Source of the DNA: Caulobacterales bacterium RIFCSPHIGHO2_01_FULL_70_19
GTDB lineage: Bacteria; Pseudomonadota; Alphaproteobacteria; Caulobacterales; Caulobacteraceae
Reading direction: 5' to 3'
Assembly (NCBI GenBank): GCA_001794825.1
Contig: MGLK01000042.1
Location: forward strand, 1-64,000
DNA: 64,000 nt
Notes under the pieces: model-generated
The model's database searches: none
What the model was told of the DNA's origin: nothing
What the model saw: only the letters and a program-made list of their open reading frames with translations
Shown: positions 39,751-53,243 of the stretch, piece by piece
How the letters are laid out: each line of letters opens with the position of its first letter
Numbering within the stretch: the stretch's first letter is position 1
Translations under genes and position numbers: made by a program

Positions 39751-42609
39751 CTAGCGAAGCGCCGCCGAGTCGAGGTTCAGCTCCGACAGCGGGATGACCT
39801 CGACGTTCGGGTATTTGGCCCGCAGCGCCTCGATGAACACTGAGGCGTCGCCGACGATCACCAGGCTGGCGCGGTCGGCCGGCAGGTGCTCGGCGAAGGC
39901 GGCCTGCACCTGGGCGGGCGTCACCGCCCGCACCCGGTCGGCGTACTCGGCGAGCTCGCTCATCGGCAGATCGTAGAGCGCCAGCTCGGCGACCAGGCCG
40001 CCGAGGCCGTCGACCGTCTCCAGCGACCGGCCGAAGCCGCCGATCAGGGTGGCGCGACGCGGCGCCAGCTCGGCCGGCGTCGGCTCCGAGGTCCCCATGC
40101 GCGCGATCTCGGCCAGGATCAGATCGGCCACCTCGACGGCGGTCTCGTTCTTGGTCTGGGTCGAGGCCGTGAAGGCGCCCTCGTCCTCACGCACGCCCAG
40201 GCCGGCCCGGGCGCCGTAGCTCAGGCCCCGCTCGATGCGGATCTCCTGGTTCAGGCGCGAGGAGAAGCCGCCGCCCAGCAGGGTGTTGCCCAGCACCAGG
40301 GGGAAGAAGTCGGCGTCGGTGCGGCCGACGCTGCGCATGGCGGCGACCACCGCCGCCTGTCCGGCGCCCGGCTGATCGATCACCACCACCCGGGGCGGCA
40401 GGGCCGCGCCGGCCTTGTCGGCCAGGGCCGGAGCGGCGCCCGCCGGATCGCGCCAGTCGCCGAAGGCCTGCTGCGCCAGCGCCCGGGCCTCGGCCTCGGT
40501 GATGTCGCCGGAGAACACCAGGGTCGCCTGCGACGGGCGATAGAGCGCCGCATGGAAGGCGGCGACGTCGTCGCGGGTGATGGCCGGCACGCTGGCCAGC
40601 GTGCCGCCGCCCGGCGGGGCGTAGGGCGCGTCCCCGTAGACCACCCGGCCGACCGACTGGCCGGCCACCGAGCCGGGCTGGCTCAGCGCCACCCGCAGGC
40701 CGTCCAGCGTCTGCGACTGCTGCCGCTCCAGCTCCTCGGCGGCGAAGGCCGGATTGCGCACGAGGTCGGCCATCAGGGCCACGGTCTCGTCGAACACGTC
40801 TTTCGGCGCATTGGCGTAGACGTTGGTGAAGTCCGGCCCCGAGCCGGCCCCGACGGCGGCGCCCAGCTGCTCGAGAGCGGTGGCGATCTCCGGCGCCGAG
40901 CGGCTGGCGGTGCCCTGGGTCAGCAGGGCGGCGGTCATCGCCGCCACCCCCGGCTTGCCCGCCGGGTCGTGGGCCGAGCCGGCGTCGAAGTTGAGCCGCG
41001 CCGAGACCAGCGGCAGGCCCTCGGTCGGCGCGACCAGCACGCGCATGCCGTTGCCGAGACGGAAGTCGGCGATGGCCGGGGTGGCCGGCGACCCCTCGGG
41101 GCCCGCCTCGGGCAGGCGGGCGCGCTCGGCCTCCGGCAGCAGGGTGGCGACGGGCCCGGCCGGCGCGAGGTCGGCCACCGTCACCGGCGCGTCGACGTTC
41201 ATGTTCTGCACGCTCGGCGGGTTCTGCTCGTCGGCGGGCAGATAGTTGATGGTGATCTGGCGCTGCGGCGTCAGATAGCGCTGCGCCACCCGCTGCACGT
41301 CCGCCGCCGTCACCGCCTGGATCTCGGCGATCTCCCGGTCAGCGGCGGTGGGGTCGCCGGTCATGATCAGCGCCATGCCGAGGGTGGTGGCGCGGTCCTC
41401 GACGCTCTCCCGGCTGCGCAGGGCGTTGGCGACCAGCTCGTTCTTGGCCTCGGCCAGTTCGGCCGCCGTGACCGGCTCGTCCCGCAGCCGGGCGATCTCG
41501 GCCTCCAGCGCCGCCTTGCCGGCCTCGACGGGCTGGCCCTGGGCCATGATGGCGAAAGCGGTCAGGTTGCCGGCCTGCTGGGCGAAGTCGGGGCTGGAGC
41601 TGGTCTGGGCCGCGATCTGCTGCTGGTAGACCAGCGACCGGTACAGACGGCTGCTCTCGCCGGTCGACAGGATGCCGTCCAGCACGGTCAGCGCCGCCCG
41701 GTCCTCATGCGCGTAGGGGACCGTGTTCCACGCCAGGGCCACCGCCGGCAGCGGCACGTTGGGCGCGTAGTAGGTGGCCGAGCGCGGGCCGCCCGGCTCC
41801 GGCTCGCTGACGGCGTTCGTCGGCAGCGGGGTCGACGGCCGCTGCAGCGGGGCGAAGTACTGGTCGACCCAGGCGTCCAGCTGCGCCTGGTCGAAGTTGC
41901 CCGCCACGATCAGGATGGCGTTGTCCGGCCGGTAGTAGGTGGCGTGGAAGCGCAGCACGTCCTCGAGGGTCGAGGAGTCCAGCTCCTCGATCGAGCCGAT
42001 GCCCGGCCGGCGGTAGGGGTGGTCCTGGTAGATGGTCTGCGGCGCGAAGAGGCCGAACAGCCGGCCATAGGGGCTGGCGAGGATGCGCTGCCGGTATTCC
42101 TCCTTCACCACGTCGCGCTCGGACACGAAGGTCGGCTCGTCGACCACCAGCGAGCCCATGCGGTCGGCTTCCGCGAACAGGATGCGCTCGAGGTGGTTGG
42201 CCGGCACCACCTCGTAATAGGCGGTGACGTCGTCGGCGGTGAAGGCGTTGTTCATGCCGCCGACGTCCTCGGTGAGCCGGTCGAAGCTCTCCGTCGGCAT
42301 GTTCTTCGTCGCCTTGAACATCAGGTGTTCGAACAGGTGGGCGAAGCCCGAGCGGCCGGCGGGATCGTCCTTCGAGCCGACCCGGTACCAGACCTGCACC
42401 GTCACGTTCGAGGTCGAGGCGTCGCGGGCCGAATAGACCTCCATGCCGTTGTCCAGCACCCGCCGGGTGAAGCCCAGCGGCGGCACCTCGACGGCGGCCT
42501 GGGCCGGGGCGGCGGCGACGGCGGGGACGGACGCATGGGCGATGGTCGCGGCCGGCAGGCCCAGCAGCAGGGCCGATGCGGCGACGGACAGGATCAGGCG
42601 GCTCTTCAT
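39751..42609 (-). CDS. M16-family zinc peptidase, fused two-unit (952 aa), exported
   Basis: signal peptide; GFAHLFEHLMFKATKNM (HxxEH) and second M16 domain. Confidence 0.93.
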   Translation of the reverse strand: MKSRLILSVAASALLLGLPAATIAHASVPAVAAAPAQAAVEVPPLGFTRRVLDNGMEVYSARDASTSNVTVQVWYRVGSKDDPAGRSGFAHLFEHLMFKATKNMPTESFDRLTEDVGGMNNAFTADDVTAYYEVVPANHLERILFAEADRMGSLVVDEPTFVSERDVVKEEYRQRILASPYGRLFGLFAPQTIYQDHPYRRPGIGSIEELDSSTLEDVLRFHATYYRPDNAILIVAGNFDQAQLDAWVDQYFAPLQRPSTPLPTNAVSEPEPGGPRSATYYAPNVPLPAVALAWNTVPYAHEDRAALTVLDGILSTGESSRLYRSLVYQQQIAAQTSSSPDFAQQAGNLTAFAIMAQGQPVEAGKAALEAEIARLRDEPVTAAELAEAKNELVANALRSRESVEDRATTLGMALIMTGDPTAADREIAEIQAVTAADVQRVAQRYLTPQRQITINYLPADEQNPPSVQNMNVDAPVTVADLAPAGPVATLLPEAERARLPEAGPEGSPATPAIADFRLGNGMRVLVAPTEGLPLVSARLNFDAGSAHDPAGKPGVAAMTAALLTQGTASRSAPEIATALEQLGAAVGAGSGPDFTNVYANAPKDVFDETVALMADLVRNPAFAAEELERQQSQTLDGLRVALSQPGSVAGQSVGRVVYGDAPYAPPGGGTLASVPAITRDDVAAFHAALYRPSQATLVFSGDITEAEARALAQQAFGDWRDPAGAAPALADKAGAALPPRVVVIDQPGAGQAAVVAAMRSVGRTDADFFPLVLGNTLLGGGFSSRLNQEIRIERGLSYGARAGLGVREDEGAFTASTQTKNETAVEVADLILAEIARMGTSEPTPAELAPRRATLIGGFGRSLETVDGLGGLVAELALYDLPMSELAEYADRVRAVTPAQVQAAFAEHLPADRASLVIVGDASVFIEALRAKYPNVEVIPLSELNLDSAALR

Positions 42610-42695
42610 GGACAGGCTCCGGGCGCGGGACAGCGGCGCCGGACCCTATCAGGCCGGAATCCCGCGCCGCACCTTACGGACTCGTAATGTCGCGC

Positions 42696-43583
42696 TCAGT
42701 CGAGCTTCAGGGCCTCGGCCAGCAGCTTCGCCTCGGCGGCGCGGCTCGACCCGGTGCGCCAGGCGACCACGATCTCCCGACGCGGGGCTCTCGCCGAAAT
42801 CGGCCGCACCACCACGCCGGGCATGTCCGCCAGCCCCGCGCGAACCGCCATCTCGGGCAGGAAGCTGACCCCCAGCCCCGAGGACACCATCTGCACCAGG
42901 GTGTGCAGGCTGGTGGCGGCGAAGACGTCGTCGCCCTTGGGCGCCTCGATGTTGCAGGCGGCCAGCGCCTGGTCGCGCAGGCAGTGGCCGTCCTCCAGCA
43001 GGATCAGGTCCTCGGCCTTCAGGGAGCCGGGCGACAGCGGTCCCTCGCCCGCCAGCGCATGCCCGGCCGGGGCGGCGGCGAGGATCTCGTCGTCGCCGAT
43101 GCGCGCGTGGTCCACGCCGTGGGCCGTGTAGGGCAGGGCGATCACCGCGGCGTCGAGATGCCCCGCCTTGAGCGCCGCCACCAGCCGCGGCGTCAGGTCC
43201 TCCCGGATGAACAGGCGCAGATTGGGATAGGCCTCGCGCAGGTCGGGCAGCCGGGCCGGCAGCAGGAAGGGCGCCACCGTCGGGATCACCCCCAGGCGGA
43301 AGCGGCCGGACAGCGGCTTGCCGGCGTTGCGGGCCGCCTCGACCAGATCCTCGGTGCGCGCCAGCACGTCCTCGGCCCGCTTCACCGCCTCGGCCCCGAC
43401 CGCCGTCAGCTGGACGTTGCCGCGCGTCCGCTCGACCACGGGCGCGCCGAGGATCTTCTCCAGTTCCTGCACCCCGGCGGACAGGGCGGGCTGGCTGACA
43501 TGCGCCGCCTCGGCCGCGCGGCTGAAGGAGGCGTGCTCGGCGAGGAGCTTGAGATAGTGGAGCTGGCGCAGGGTCGGGAGCAT
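42696..43583 (-). CDS. oxyR: LysR-family peroxide regulator OxyR
   Basis: LysR HTH; LLEDGHCLRDQALAAC redox-Cys motif; adjacent to katG. Confidence 0.92.
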   Translation of the reverse strand: MLPTLRQLHYLKLLAEHASFSRAAEAAHVSQPALSAGVQELEKILGAPVVERTRGNVQLTAVGAEAVKRAEDVLARTEDLVEAARNAGKPLSGRFRLGVIPTVAPFLLPARLPDLREAYPNLRLFIREDLTPRLVAALKAGHLDAAVIALPYTAHGVDHARIGDDEILAAAPAGHALAGEGPLSPGSLKAEDLILLEDGHCLRDQALAACNIEAPKGDDVFAATSLHTLVQMVSSGLGVSFLPEMAVRAGLADMPGVVVRPISARAPRREIVVAWRTGSSRAAEAKLLAEALKLD

Positions 43584-43592
43584 GCGGCCGAC

Positions 43593-43629
43593 ATAGGGCT
43601 TCCCTATGCCGACATCAAAGGCCGATTGA
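43593..43629. promoter_or_regulatory. candidate OxyR box upstream of oxyR
   Basis: ATAG-n7-CTAT-n7-TCAA-n7-TTGA. Confidence 0.55.
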
Positions 43630-43711
43630 ACCGGCTTATCCGAATATCCCCGCCCCCCTGACCGGCCGCCGACGCCGAAGCGCCCGCGACCGGCCCCGGG
43701 GAGGGTGCGGA

Positions 43712-47913
<4,202 letters not shown>

Positions 47914-47941
47914 GGCCTGCGATCCGAATGAGAGAGCAAAG

Positions 47942-47965
47942 GGGCCGCGGAGCGATCCGCGGCCC
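47942..47965. terminator. hairpin GGGCCGCGGA-gcga-TCCGCGGCCC after mdh
   Basis: 10-bp perfect stem plus CTTTCC. Confidence 0.7.
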
Positions 47966-47969
47966 TTTC

Positions 47970-48482
47970 CTATTGCGCCGGCGCCGCTTCGGCCGCCGCG
48001 GGCAGGTAGCCGACGTGGCGCGCGAACTCCTGCAGCAGGGCCACCCACATGCCGGTCGGGTCGTTCAGCTGGTCGACGCCGCCCGGCTGCAGCAGCAGGT
48101 CGTACTGCACCACCGCGGTCGCCGGCTCCCCGGCGGCGCCCGGCGCATGGAAGGCCTTGAGGAAGCGCCGGTCGCGGTTCCAGTCGTTGATAATCTCCGG
48201 CGTGATCGCCTCGTTGCTGAAGCTGGCCGAATACTGGAGGTCGGCGCAGACGTCGTTCCGGCAGCCGTAGAAGAACACCAGCCAGGTCAGGTCGCCGTCG
48301 CGGACGGTCAGCCAGACCTCGTCGCCCTGCCGCTGCGCCGGCTCCACCACCCCGCCCTTTGAGGTGATCCACGCCCCCACGTCAGCGATGGCCAGCCCCG
48401 GCTCGGGCGCGGTCTGGGCGGCGGCGGGGACGGCCGTCGACAGTGCGGCGGCGGCGACGACGGCGGCGAGGCTGCGGATCAT
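47970..48482 (-). CDS. YbjN-domain secreted protein
   Basis: signal peptide; VWLTVRDGDLTWLVFFYGCRNDVCADLQYSASFSNEAITPEIINDWNRDRRFLKAF. Confidence 0.75.
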   Translation of the reverse strand: MIRSLAAVVAAAALSTAVPAAAQTAPEPGLAIADVGAWITSKGGVVEPAQRQGDEVWLTVRDGDLTWLVFFYGCRNDVCADLQYSASFSNEAITPEIINDWNRDRRFLKAFHAPGAAGEPATAVVQYDLLLQPGGVDQLNDPTGMWVALLQEFARHVGYLPAAAEAAPAQ

Positions 48483-48535
48483 GCGGATCTCCTGAGATCC
48501 GCAGCCAAGCCCGCCGCGGCGGCGAAAGCAAGGCG

Positions 48536-49627
48536 TCAGGCCCGCTCGCGCGCCAGCCAGTCGGCCCCGGCCATCTCGTGCAGTCGCGACACGGTGCGTT
48601 CGAACTCGAAGGCGCCGACGCCCTCGCGGTACAGCCCCTCCGGCTGCGCCGCGGCCAGGGTCACCAGCCGGGTGCCGGCCTCGTAGAGGGCGTCCACCAG
48701 GGTCACGAAGCGCCGCGCCTCGTGGTGATTGTGCGGGCCCAGCACCGGCACGTCCTCGAGGAACAGGGTGTGGAAGCGCCCGGCGATGGCCAGATAGTCC
48801 TGCGCCCCCAGCGGCCGGGCGCACAGTTCGGCGAAGGTGGCCCGCGCGAGGCCGCCATCGGTCCGCTCCAGCGTCACCTCCCGCCCCTGCACGTGAAGGG
48901 TGGTCGGCGCCTCGTCCTGCTCGCCCTTCAGCGCCGTCCACAGGGCCTCGAAGCCCGCACGGTCGTCCGGACCATGCCAGACCCGCGCGCCGATGATCCG
49001 GTCCAGCCGCCAGTCGCGCGCGCCGCCGACCTCGACCACCTCGCAGCGGTCCCGGATCATGTCGATGAAGGGCAGGAAGAGCTGGCGATTGATGCCGTTC
49101 AGGTACAGCTGGTCCGGGGCCCGGTTGGAGGTCACCACCAGCACCACCTTCTTCTCGAACAGGGCCTCGAACAGTCGGCCGAGGATCATGGCGTCGCCGA
49201 TGTCGGTGACCTGCAGCTCGTCGAAACACAGCAGCCGCGCCTCGGACGCAATCAGCTCCGCCGTCGGCCGGATCGGGTCGTCGCCCTTCGACTGGCCGAA
49301 CACCCGCTTGCGCTCGGCCGCGTCGCCTTCCCGCCACTGCCGGATCAGGCCGTGCACCCGGGCCATGAACACGTGGAAGTGGGCCCGCGTCTTCCGCGGC
49401 TCGGGCGCGCAGGCGCAGAACAGGTCCATCAGCAGCGACTTGCCCCGCCCCGGCGGGCCCCACAGGTACAGGCCGCGCACCTCGGGCGTGCGCCCGAACA
49501 GACCGCGCTTCGCCAGATCCCGCTCGACCCGGGCGAGGGCGTCGACCACCGGAAGCTGCGACGGATCGGGCGTCAGCCGGCCGTCGGCCAGCCGCTCTTC
49601 ATAAGCGGTGCGTATGCGGGAGGGCAT
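48536..49627 (-). CDS. zapE: cell division protein ZapE / AFG1-like ATPase
   Basis: GLYLWGPPGRGKSLLMDLF...LLCFDELQVTDIGDAMILGRLF...VVTSNRAPDQLYLNGINRQLFLPFI. Confidence 0.94.
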   Translation of the reverse strand: MPSRIRTAYEERLADGRLTPDPSQLPVVDALARVERDLAKRGLFGRTPEVRGLYLWGPPGRGKSLLMDLFCACAPEPRKTRAHFHVFMARVHGLIRQWREGDAAERKRVFGQSKGDDPIRPTAELIASEARLLCFDELQVTDIGDAMILGRLFEALFEKKVVLVVTSNRAPDQLYLNGINRQLFLPFIDMIRDRCEVVEVGGARDWRLDRIIGARVWHGPDDRAGFEALWTALKGEQDEAPTTLHVQGREVTLERTDGGLARATFAELCARPLGAQDYLAIAGRFHTLFLEDVPVLGPHNHHEARRFVTLVDALYEAGTRLVTLAAAQPEGLYREGVGAFEFERTVSRLHEMAGADWLARERA

Positions 49628-49721
49628 CGTTCTCGGGCTTAGCCGCCCCCGGCCGCCCTGAAAAGCGATTGCTTCGCGCCCGCGAAGGCCTACATGCACG
49701 CCTCCAGTATCCCACATTCCG

Positions 49722-49762
49722 CGCTCAAGCAGCGAGGCGCCGCGCGCCGAGCGTTAGCGCGT
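49722..49762. repeat. dispersed palindromic repeat, copy B
   Basis: CGCTCAAGCAGCGAGGCGCCGCGCGCCGAGCGTTAGCGCG; similar to 24520-24562. Confidence 0.6.
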
Positions 49763-49779
49763 CCGAAGGACAACCAAGC

Positions 49780-50826
49780 ATGAGCTATGTCGTCGCCGTC
49801 GTGGGCGCCACCGGCAATGTCGGCCAGGAGATGCTCAACATCCTGGACGAGCTGCAATTCCCGGTCTCGAAGCTGCACGCCCTCGCCTCGCGCAAGTCCA
49901 AGGGCGTCGAGGTGGCCTTCGGCGACCGCACCGTGAAGTGCGAGGATCTCGAGACCTTCGACTTCTCGACCGTCGACATCGTGCTGATGTCGGCCGGCGG
50001 GGCGGTGTCGAAGGAGTGGTCCGAAAAGATCGGCAAGGCCGGGGCCATGGTCATCGACAACTCCTCGGCCTTCCGCATGGACCCGGACGTGCCGCTGATC
50101 GTCCCCGAGGTGAACCCCGACGACGTCCGGCTGGCGAAGAAGAAGAACATCGTCGCCAACCCCAACTGCTCGACCGCCCAGCTGGTGGTGGCGCTGAAGC
50201 CCCTCCACGACGCCGCGAGGATCACCCGCGCGGTGGTCTCGACCTACCAGTCGGTCTCCGGCGCCGGGAAGGAGGGCATGGACGAGCTGTGGAACCAGAC
50301 CAAGGCCATCTACGGCCTCGGCGACGCCTCGCCGAAATTCTTTCCCAAGCAGATCGCCTTCAACGTCCTGCCCTTCATCGGGTCGTTCCGCGACGACGGC
50401 TATACGGATGAAGAGGCCAAGATGTGGGACGAGACCCACAAGATGCTCGATCCCGACATCCGTCTGACCGTCACCTGCGTGCGCGTGCCGGTCTTCGTCG
50501 GCCATTCGGAAGCGGTCACCGTCGAATTCGACCGCCCGATCACCCCCGACGAGGCCCGCGCCATCCTGCGCGAAGCCCCCGGGGTCATGGTCGTCGACAA
50601 GCAGGAGGCCGACGGCTACGTCACTCCGGTCGACGCCGCCGGCGAGTTCGCCGTCTACGTCTCGCGCATCCGCCAGGACCCGACCGTTCCGAACGGCCTG
50701 AGCTTCTGGGTCGTCTCCGACAACCTGCGCAAGGGCGCCGCCCTCAATGCCGTCCAGATCGCCCAGCTGCTCGACGAATCCGGGACCATCCAGCCGAAGA
50801 GCGGCTACCGCTCGATCACCGTCTAG
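49780..50826 (+). CDS. asd: aspartate-semialdehyde dehydrogenase
   Basis: VAVVGATGNVGQEMLNILDE...NPNCSTAQLVVALKPL...YQSVSGAGKEGMDEL. Confidence 0.96.
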   Translation: MSYVVAVVGATGNVGQEMLNILDELQFPVSKLHALASRKSKGVEVAFGDRTVKCEDLETFDFSTVDIVLMSAGGAVSKEWSEKIGKAGAMVIDNSSAFRMDPDVPLIVPEVNPDDVRLAKKKNIVANPNCSTAQLVVALKPLHDAARITRAVVSTYQSVSGAGKEGMDELWNQTKAIYGLGDASPKFFPKQIAFNVLPFIGSFRDDGYTDEEAKMWDETHKMLDPDIRLTVTCVRVPVFVGHSEAVTVEFDRPITPDEARAILREAPGVMVVDKQEADGYVTPVDAAGEFAVYVSRIRQDPTVPNGLSFWVVSDNLRKGAALNAVQIAQLLDESGTIQPKSGYRSITV

Positions 50827-50829
50827 CCT

Positions 50830-50898
50830 CCCTCTCCCCTCGGGAGAGGGCTTGAGCCTCCGAGAGCGAAGCGATCGGCAAGGCGAAAGGGCGAGGGG
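50830..50898. repeat. REP-like palindromic intergenic sequence (also possible asd terminator)
   Basis: CCCTCTCCC-CTC-GGGAGAGGG followed by GAGAGCGAAGCGATCGGCAAGGCGAAAGGGCGAGGGG. Confidence 0.55.
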
Positions 50899-50924
50899 CT
50901 CCCCTCCTTCCCTGGAACATCCCC

Positions 50925-51845
50925 GTGCCCCAGTCCGACTCCTCCCGCGCCGCCCTCCTCTCCGCCTTCGCCTGCTACACCCTGTGGGGGCTCATGCCCC
51001 TGCTGTTCATGGGCCAGGCGCAGGCCGGCTTCGACTCGCTCGAGATCCTCGCCCATCGCTGCGTCTGGGCCGTCGCGGTCGCGGCCCTTCTGGTCTGGCT
51101 GGCCAAGCAGGGCGGACAGGTCGCGGGCGTGTTCCGCAACCCCCGCACCCTCGCCTGGCTGGCCTTCTCCACCGCCCTGATCGGCCTCAACTGGGGCATC
51201 TACGTCTGGGCCACCACCCACGGCGCCACGCTCGAGGCCAGCCTCGGCTACTACATCAACCCGCTGCTCAACATGGTCGTGGGCCTGTGGCTGTTCCGGG
51301 AACGGATCGACCGCTGGGGCTGGGTGGCCATCGGCCTGGCCGCCGTCGGCGTCGCCTTCCAGACCGCCGCCCTCGGCCGTCCGCCGTGGATCTCCATCGT
51401 GCTGGCCGTGTCGTTCGCCACCTACGGCGTGATCCGCAAGCGCATTCCGGTCGACGCCCAGGCCGGCCTGTTCGTGGAGTGCCTGCTGCTGGCCCCGCTC
51501 GGCCTGGCCTGGGTGTTGTGGCTTCAGGCTTCCGGCGCCGGGGCCGCCTTCGACAGCCCGACCAACACCCTCTGGGCCCTGGCCAACGGCCCCGCCACCG
51601 TCCTGCCGCTGGCCCTGTTCGCCTGGTCGGCCCGGCGCCTGCCGCTGTCGACCATCGGCTTCATCCAGTTCCTCGCCCCGACCCTGCAGTTCATGGTCGG
51701 CGTCGCCGCGGGCGAGCCGCTGACGGCGCTGCGCATCGCCTCCTTCGGCTTCATCTGGGGCGGCGCGGCGGTGTTCGCGGCGGCGGCCCTGCTCCGCCGG
51801 CAGGCGGCGCGGCGGGCGCTGAAGGACGCGGCGGAGCCGGTGTGA
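50925..51845 (+). CDS. rarD: RarD/EamA-type DMT transporter
   Basis: GVLSAFACYTLWGLMPL-like start; LIGLNWGIYVWA...ASLGYYINPLLNMVVGLWLFRERI. Confidence 0.92.
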   Translation: MPQSDSSRAALLSAFACYTLWGLMPLLFMGQAQAGFDSLEILAHRCVWAVAVAALLVWLAKQGGQVAGVFRNPRTLAWLAFSTALIGLNWGIYVWATTHGATLEASLGYYINPLLNMVVGLWLFRERIDRWGWVAIGLAAVGVAFQTAALGRPPWISIVLAVSFATYGVIRKRIPVDAQAGLFVECLLLAPLGLAWVLWLQASGAGAAFDSPTNTLWALANGPATVLPLALFAWSARRLPLSTIGFIQFLAPTLQFMVGVAAGEPLTALRIASFGFIWGGAAVFAAAALLRRQAARRALKDAAEPV

Positions 51846-51858
51846 CGGCTGAACGCCC

Positions 51859-52992
51859 TCACCTGCCGGCGTAGGCCGCCTCGATCAGCCGCACCGCCCG
51901 CGGATCGCCGAGCAGATGCCGCGACTGGCGCGTCATCACATAGCTGCCCGACAGCCGCCGCTCCGGATCGGCGAAGGCGCATGAGCCGCCCCAGCCGTAA
52001 TGGCCGACCGTCTGTTCGCCCGGACCGAACACGTTGAGCCCCGCGTTGCGCGTCCAGCCCGCCGCCCAGCCCATGACGAAGGGCAGCACCCGGTCCTGTC
52101 CGCGGATGCGCTCCTTCAGCGCCGCCGCCCGGGTCGCCTCCGACAGCACCGGCCGCCCCTCGAATTCTCCGCTGGCGACCACGGCCATGATCCGCGCCAG
52201 ATCCTTCGCCGTTCCGTGCAGGTTGGCCGACGGAATCTCGGCCATCCGCCACTCCGCCGAGCCGCGCCCGCCCGGGGCCGAGCCCCTGTCGAGGAAGGCC
52301 GCGCGCTTGACCGCGTCGATCTCCCCGAGGTCCGGCGCGGCCGTCGGCTTCTTCATCTGCGCCACCCGTCCGTGTTCGGACTCCGGCAGGCCGATCCACA
52401 GGTCCAGCCCCGGGAAGTCCTCGCGCAGCGCCGTCCCCATCGACCGTCCGTCGACGATCCGGAACAGCTCCCCGGCCAGGTAGCCGATGGTGATCGGATG
52501 ATAGCCGCTGGCCGTCCCCGGCGCCCACATCGGCGCCTGGGCGCACAGCCGCTCCAGCACCGCCTGCCGGTCGAACCAGATGGTCGGCTCGACCGCGGCG
52601 TCGAACCCCGGCAGTCCCGCCTGGTGGCTCATCAGCTGGGCCACGGTGATCGCGTCCTTGCCCGCCTGGCCGAAGGCCGGCCAGTAGGCCGCGACCGGCC
52701 GTTCGTAGTCCAGCAGCCCCCGCTCGACGCAGGTCGCGATCAGCAGGGCCATCACCGCCTTGCCCGTCGAGAACACCGGCGTCAGCGTGTCCTCCGCATA
52801 CGGCACGGTCCCCGCCGCGTCGGCCCGGCCGCCGATCAGGTCGACCGCCACCTCACCGTCGACGCAGAGGCTGAACCGCGCCCCCTGCTCGTCCAGCCCC
52901 TCGGGCGCGCCGGTGAAGTTGGCGGCGAAGGCGTCCTTCACCGCGGCGAATTCGGGCGGGCAGACGCCGCGGATGTCGGGGAGATCGGTCAT
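51859..52992 (-). CDS. serine hydrolase / class C beta-lactamase-like esterase
   Basis: FSTGKAVMALLI (SxxK), QLMSHQAGLPGFD, YHPITIGYLAGEL. Confidence 0.88.
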   Translation of the reverse strand: MTDLPDIRGVCPPEFAAVKDAFAANFTGAPEGLDEQGARFSLCVDGEVAVDLIGGRADAAGTVPYAEDTLTPVFSTGKAVMALLIATCVERGLLDYERPVAAYWPAFGQAGKDAITVAQLMSHQAGLPGFDAAVEPTIWFDRQAVLERLCAQAPMWAPGTASGYHPITIGYLAGELFRIVDGRSMGTALREDFPGLDLWIGLPESEHGRVAQMKKPTAAPDLGEIDAVKRAAFLDRGSAPGGRGSAEWRMAEIPSANLHGTAKDLARIMAVVASGEFEGRPVLSEATRAAALKERIRGQDRVLPFVMGWAAGWTRNAGLNVFGPGEQTVGHYGWGGSCAFADPERRLSGSYVMTRQSRHLLGDPRAVRLIEAAYAGR

Positions 52993-53132
52993 GGCGTCCT
53001 GATATCCGGCCCGGCGCGGCCCGTCGACGGCAGGCGGTCCGCGGCGCGGAACCGGCGGCCCGCCCGGGGGTTGAGGGCCACGGCCGGGCGACCCGCCGCC
53101 CGCCCCGTTCCGCACCCACCGGGATTACCCTC

Positions 53133-53240
53133 GTGTTCCGCTTCCTCCGGCTCCACTGGCTGTACCTGCTGATCGTCGCGGAGCTGGTGTTCATCGCCGC
53201 CTGCACCGGCTGGCTGGGAGCGGCGCCCTTCGTCGGCTGA
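53133..53240 (+). CDS. 35-aa putative single-TM small protein
   Basis: GTG start, MFRFLRLHWLYLLIVAELVFIAACTGWLGAAPFVG; too short for the ORF track; weak SD. Confidence 0.35.
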   Translation: MFRFLRLHWLYLLIVAELVFIAACTGWLGAAPFVG

Positions 53241-53243
53241 CGG

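Noticed and set aside
39886-42687. 933-aa plus-strand ORF
   Set aside because: Antisense shadow of the M16 peptidase gene.
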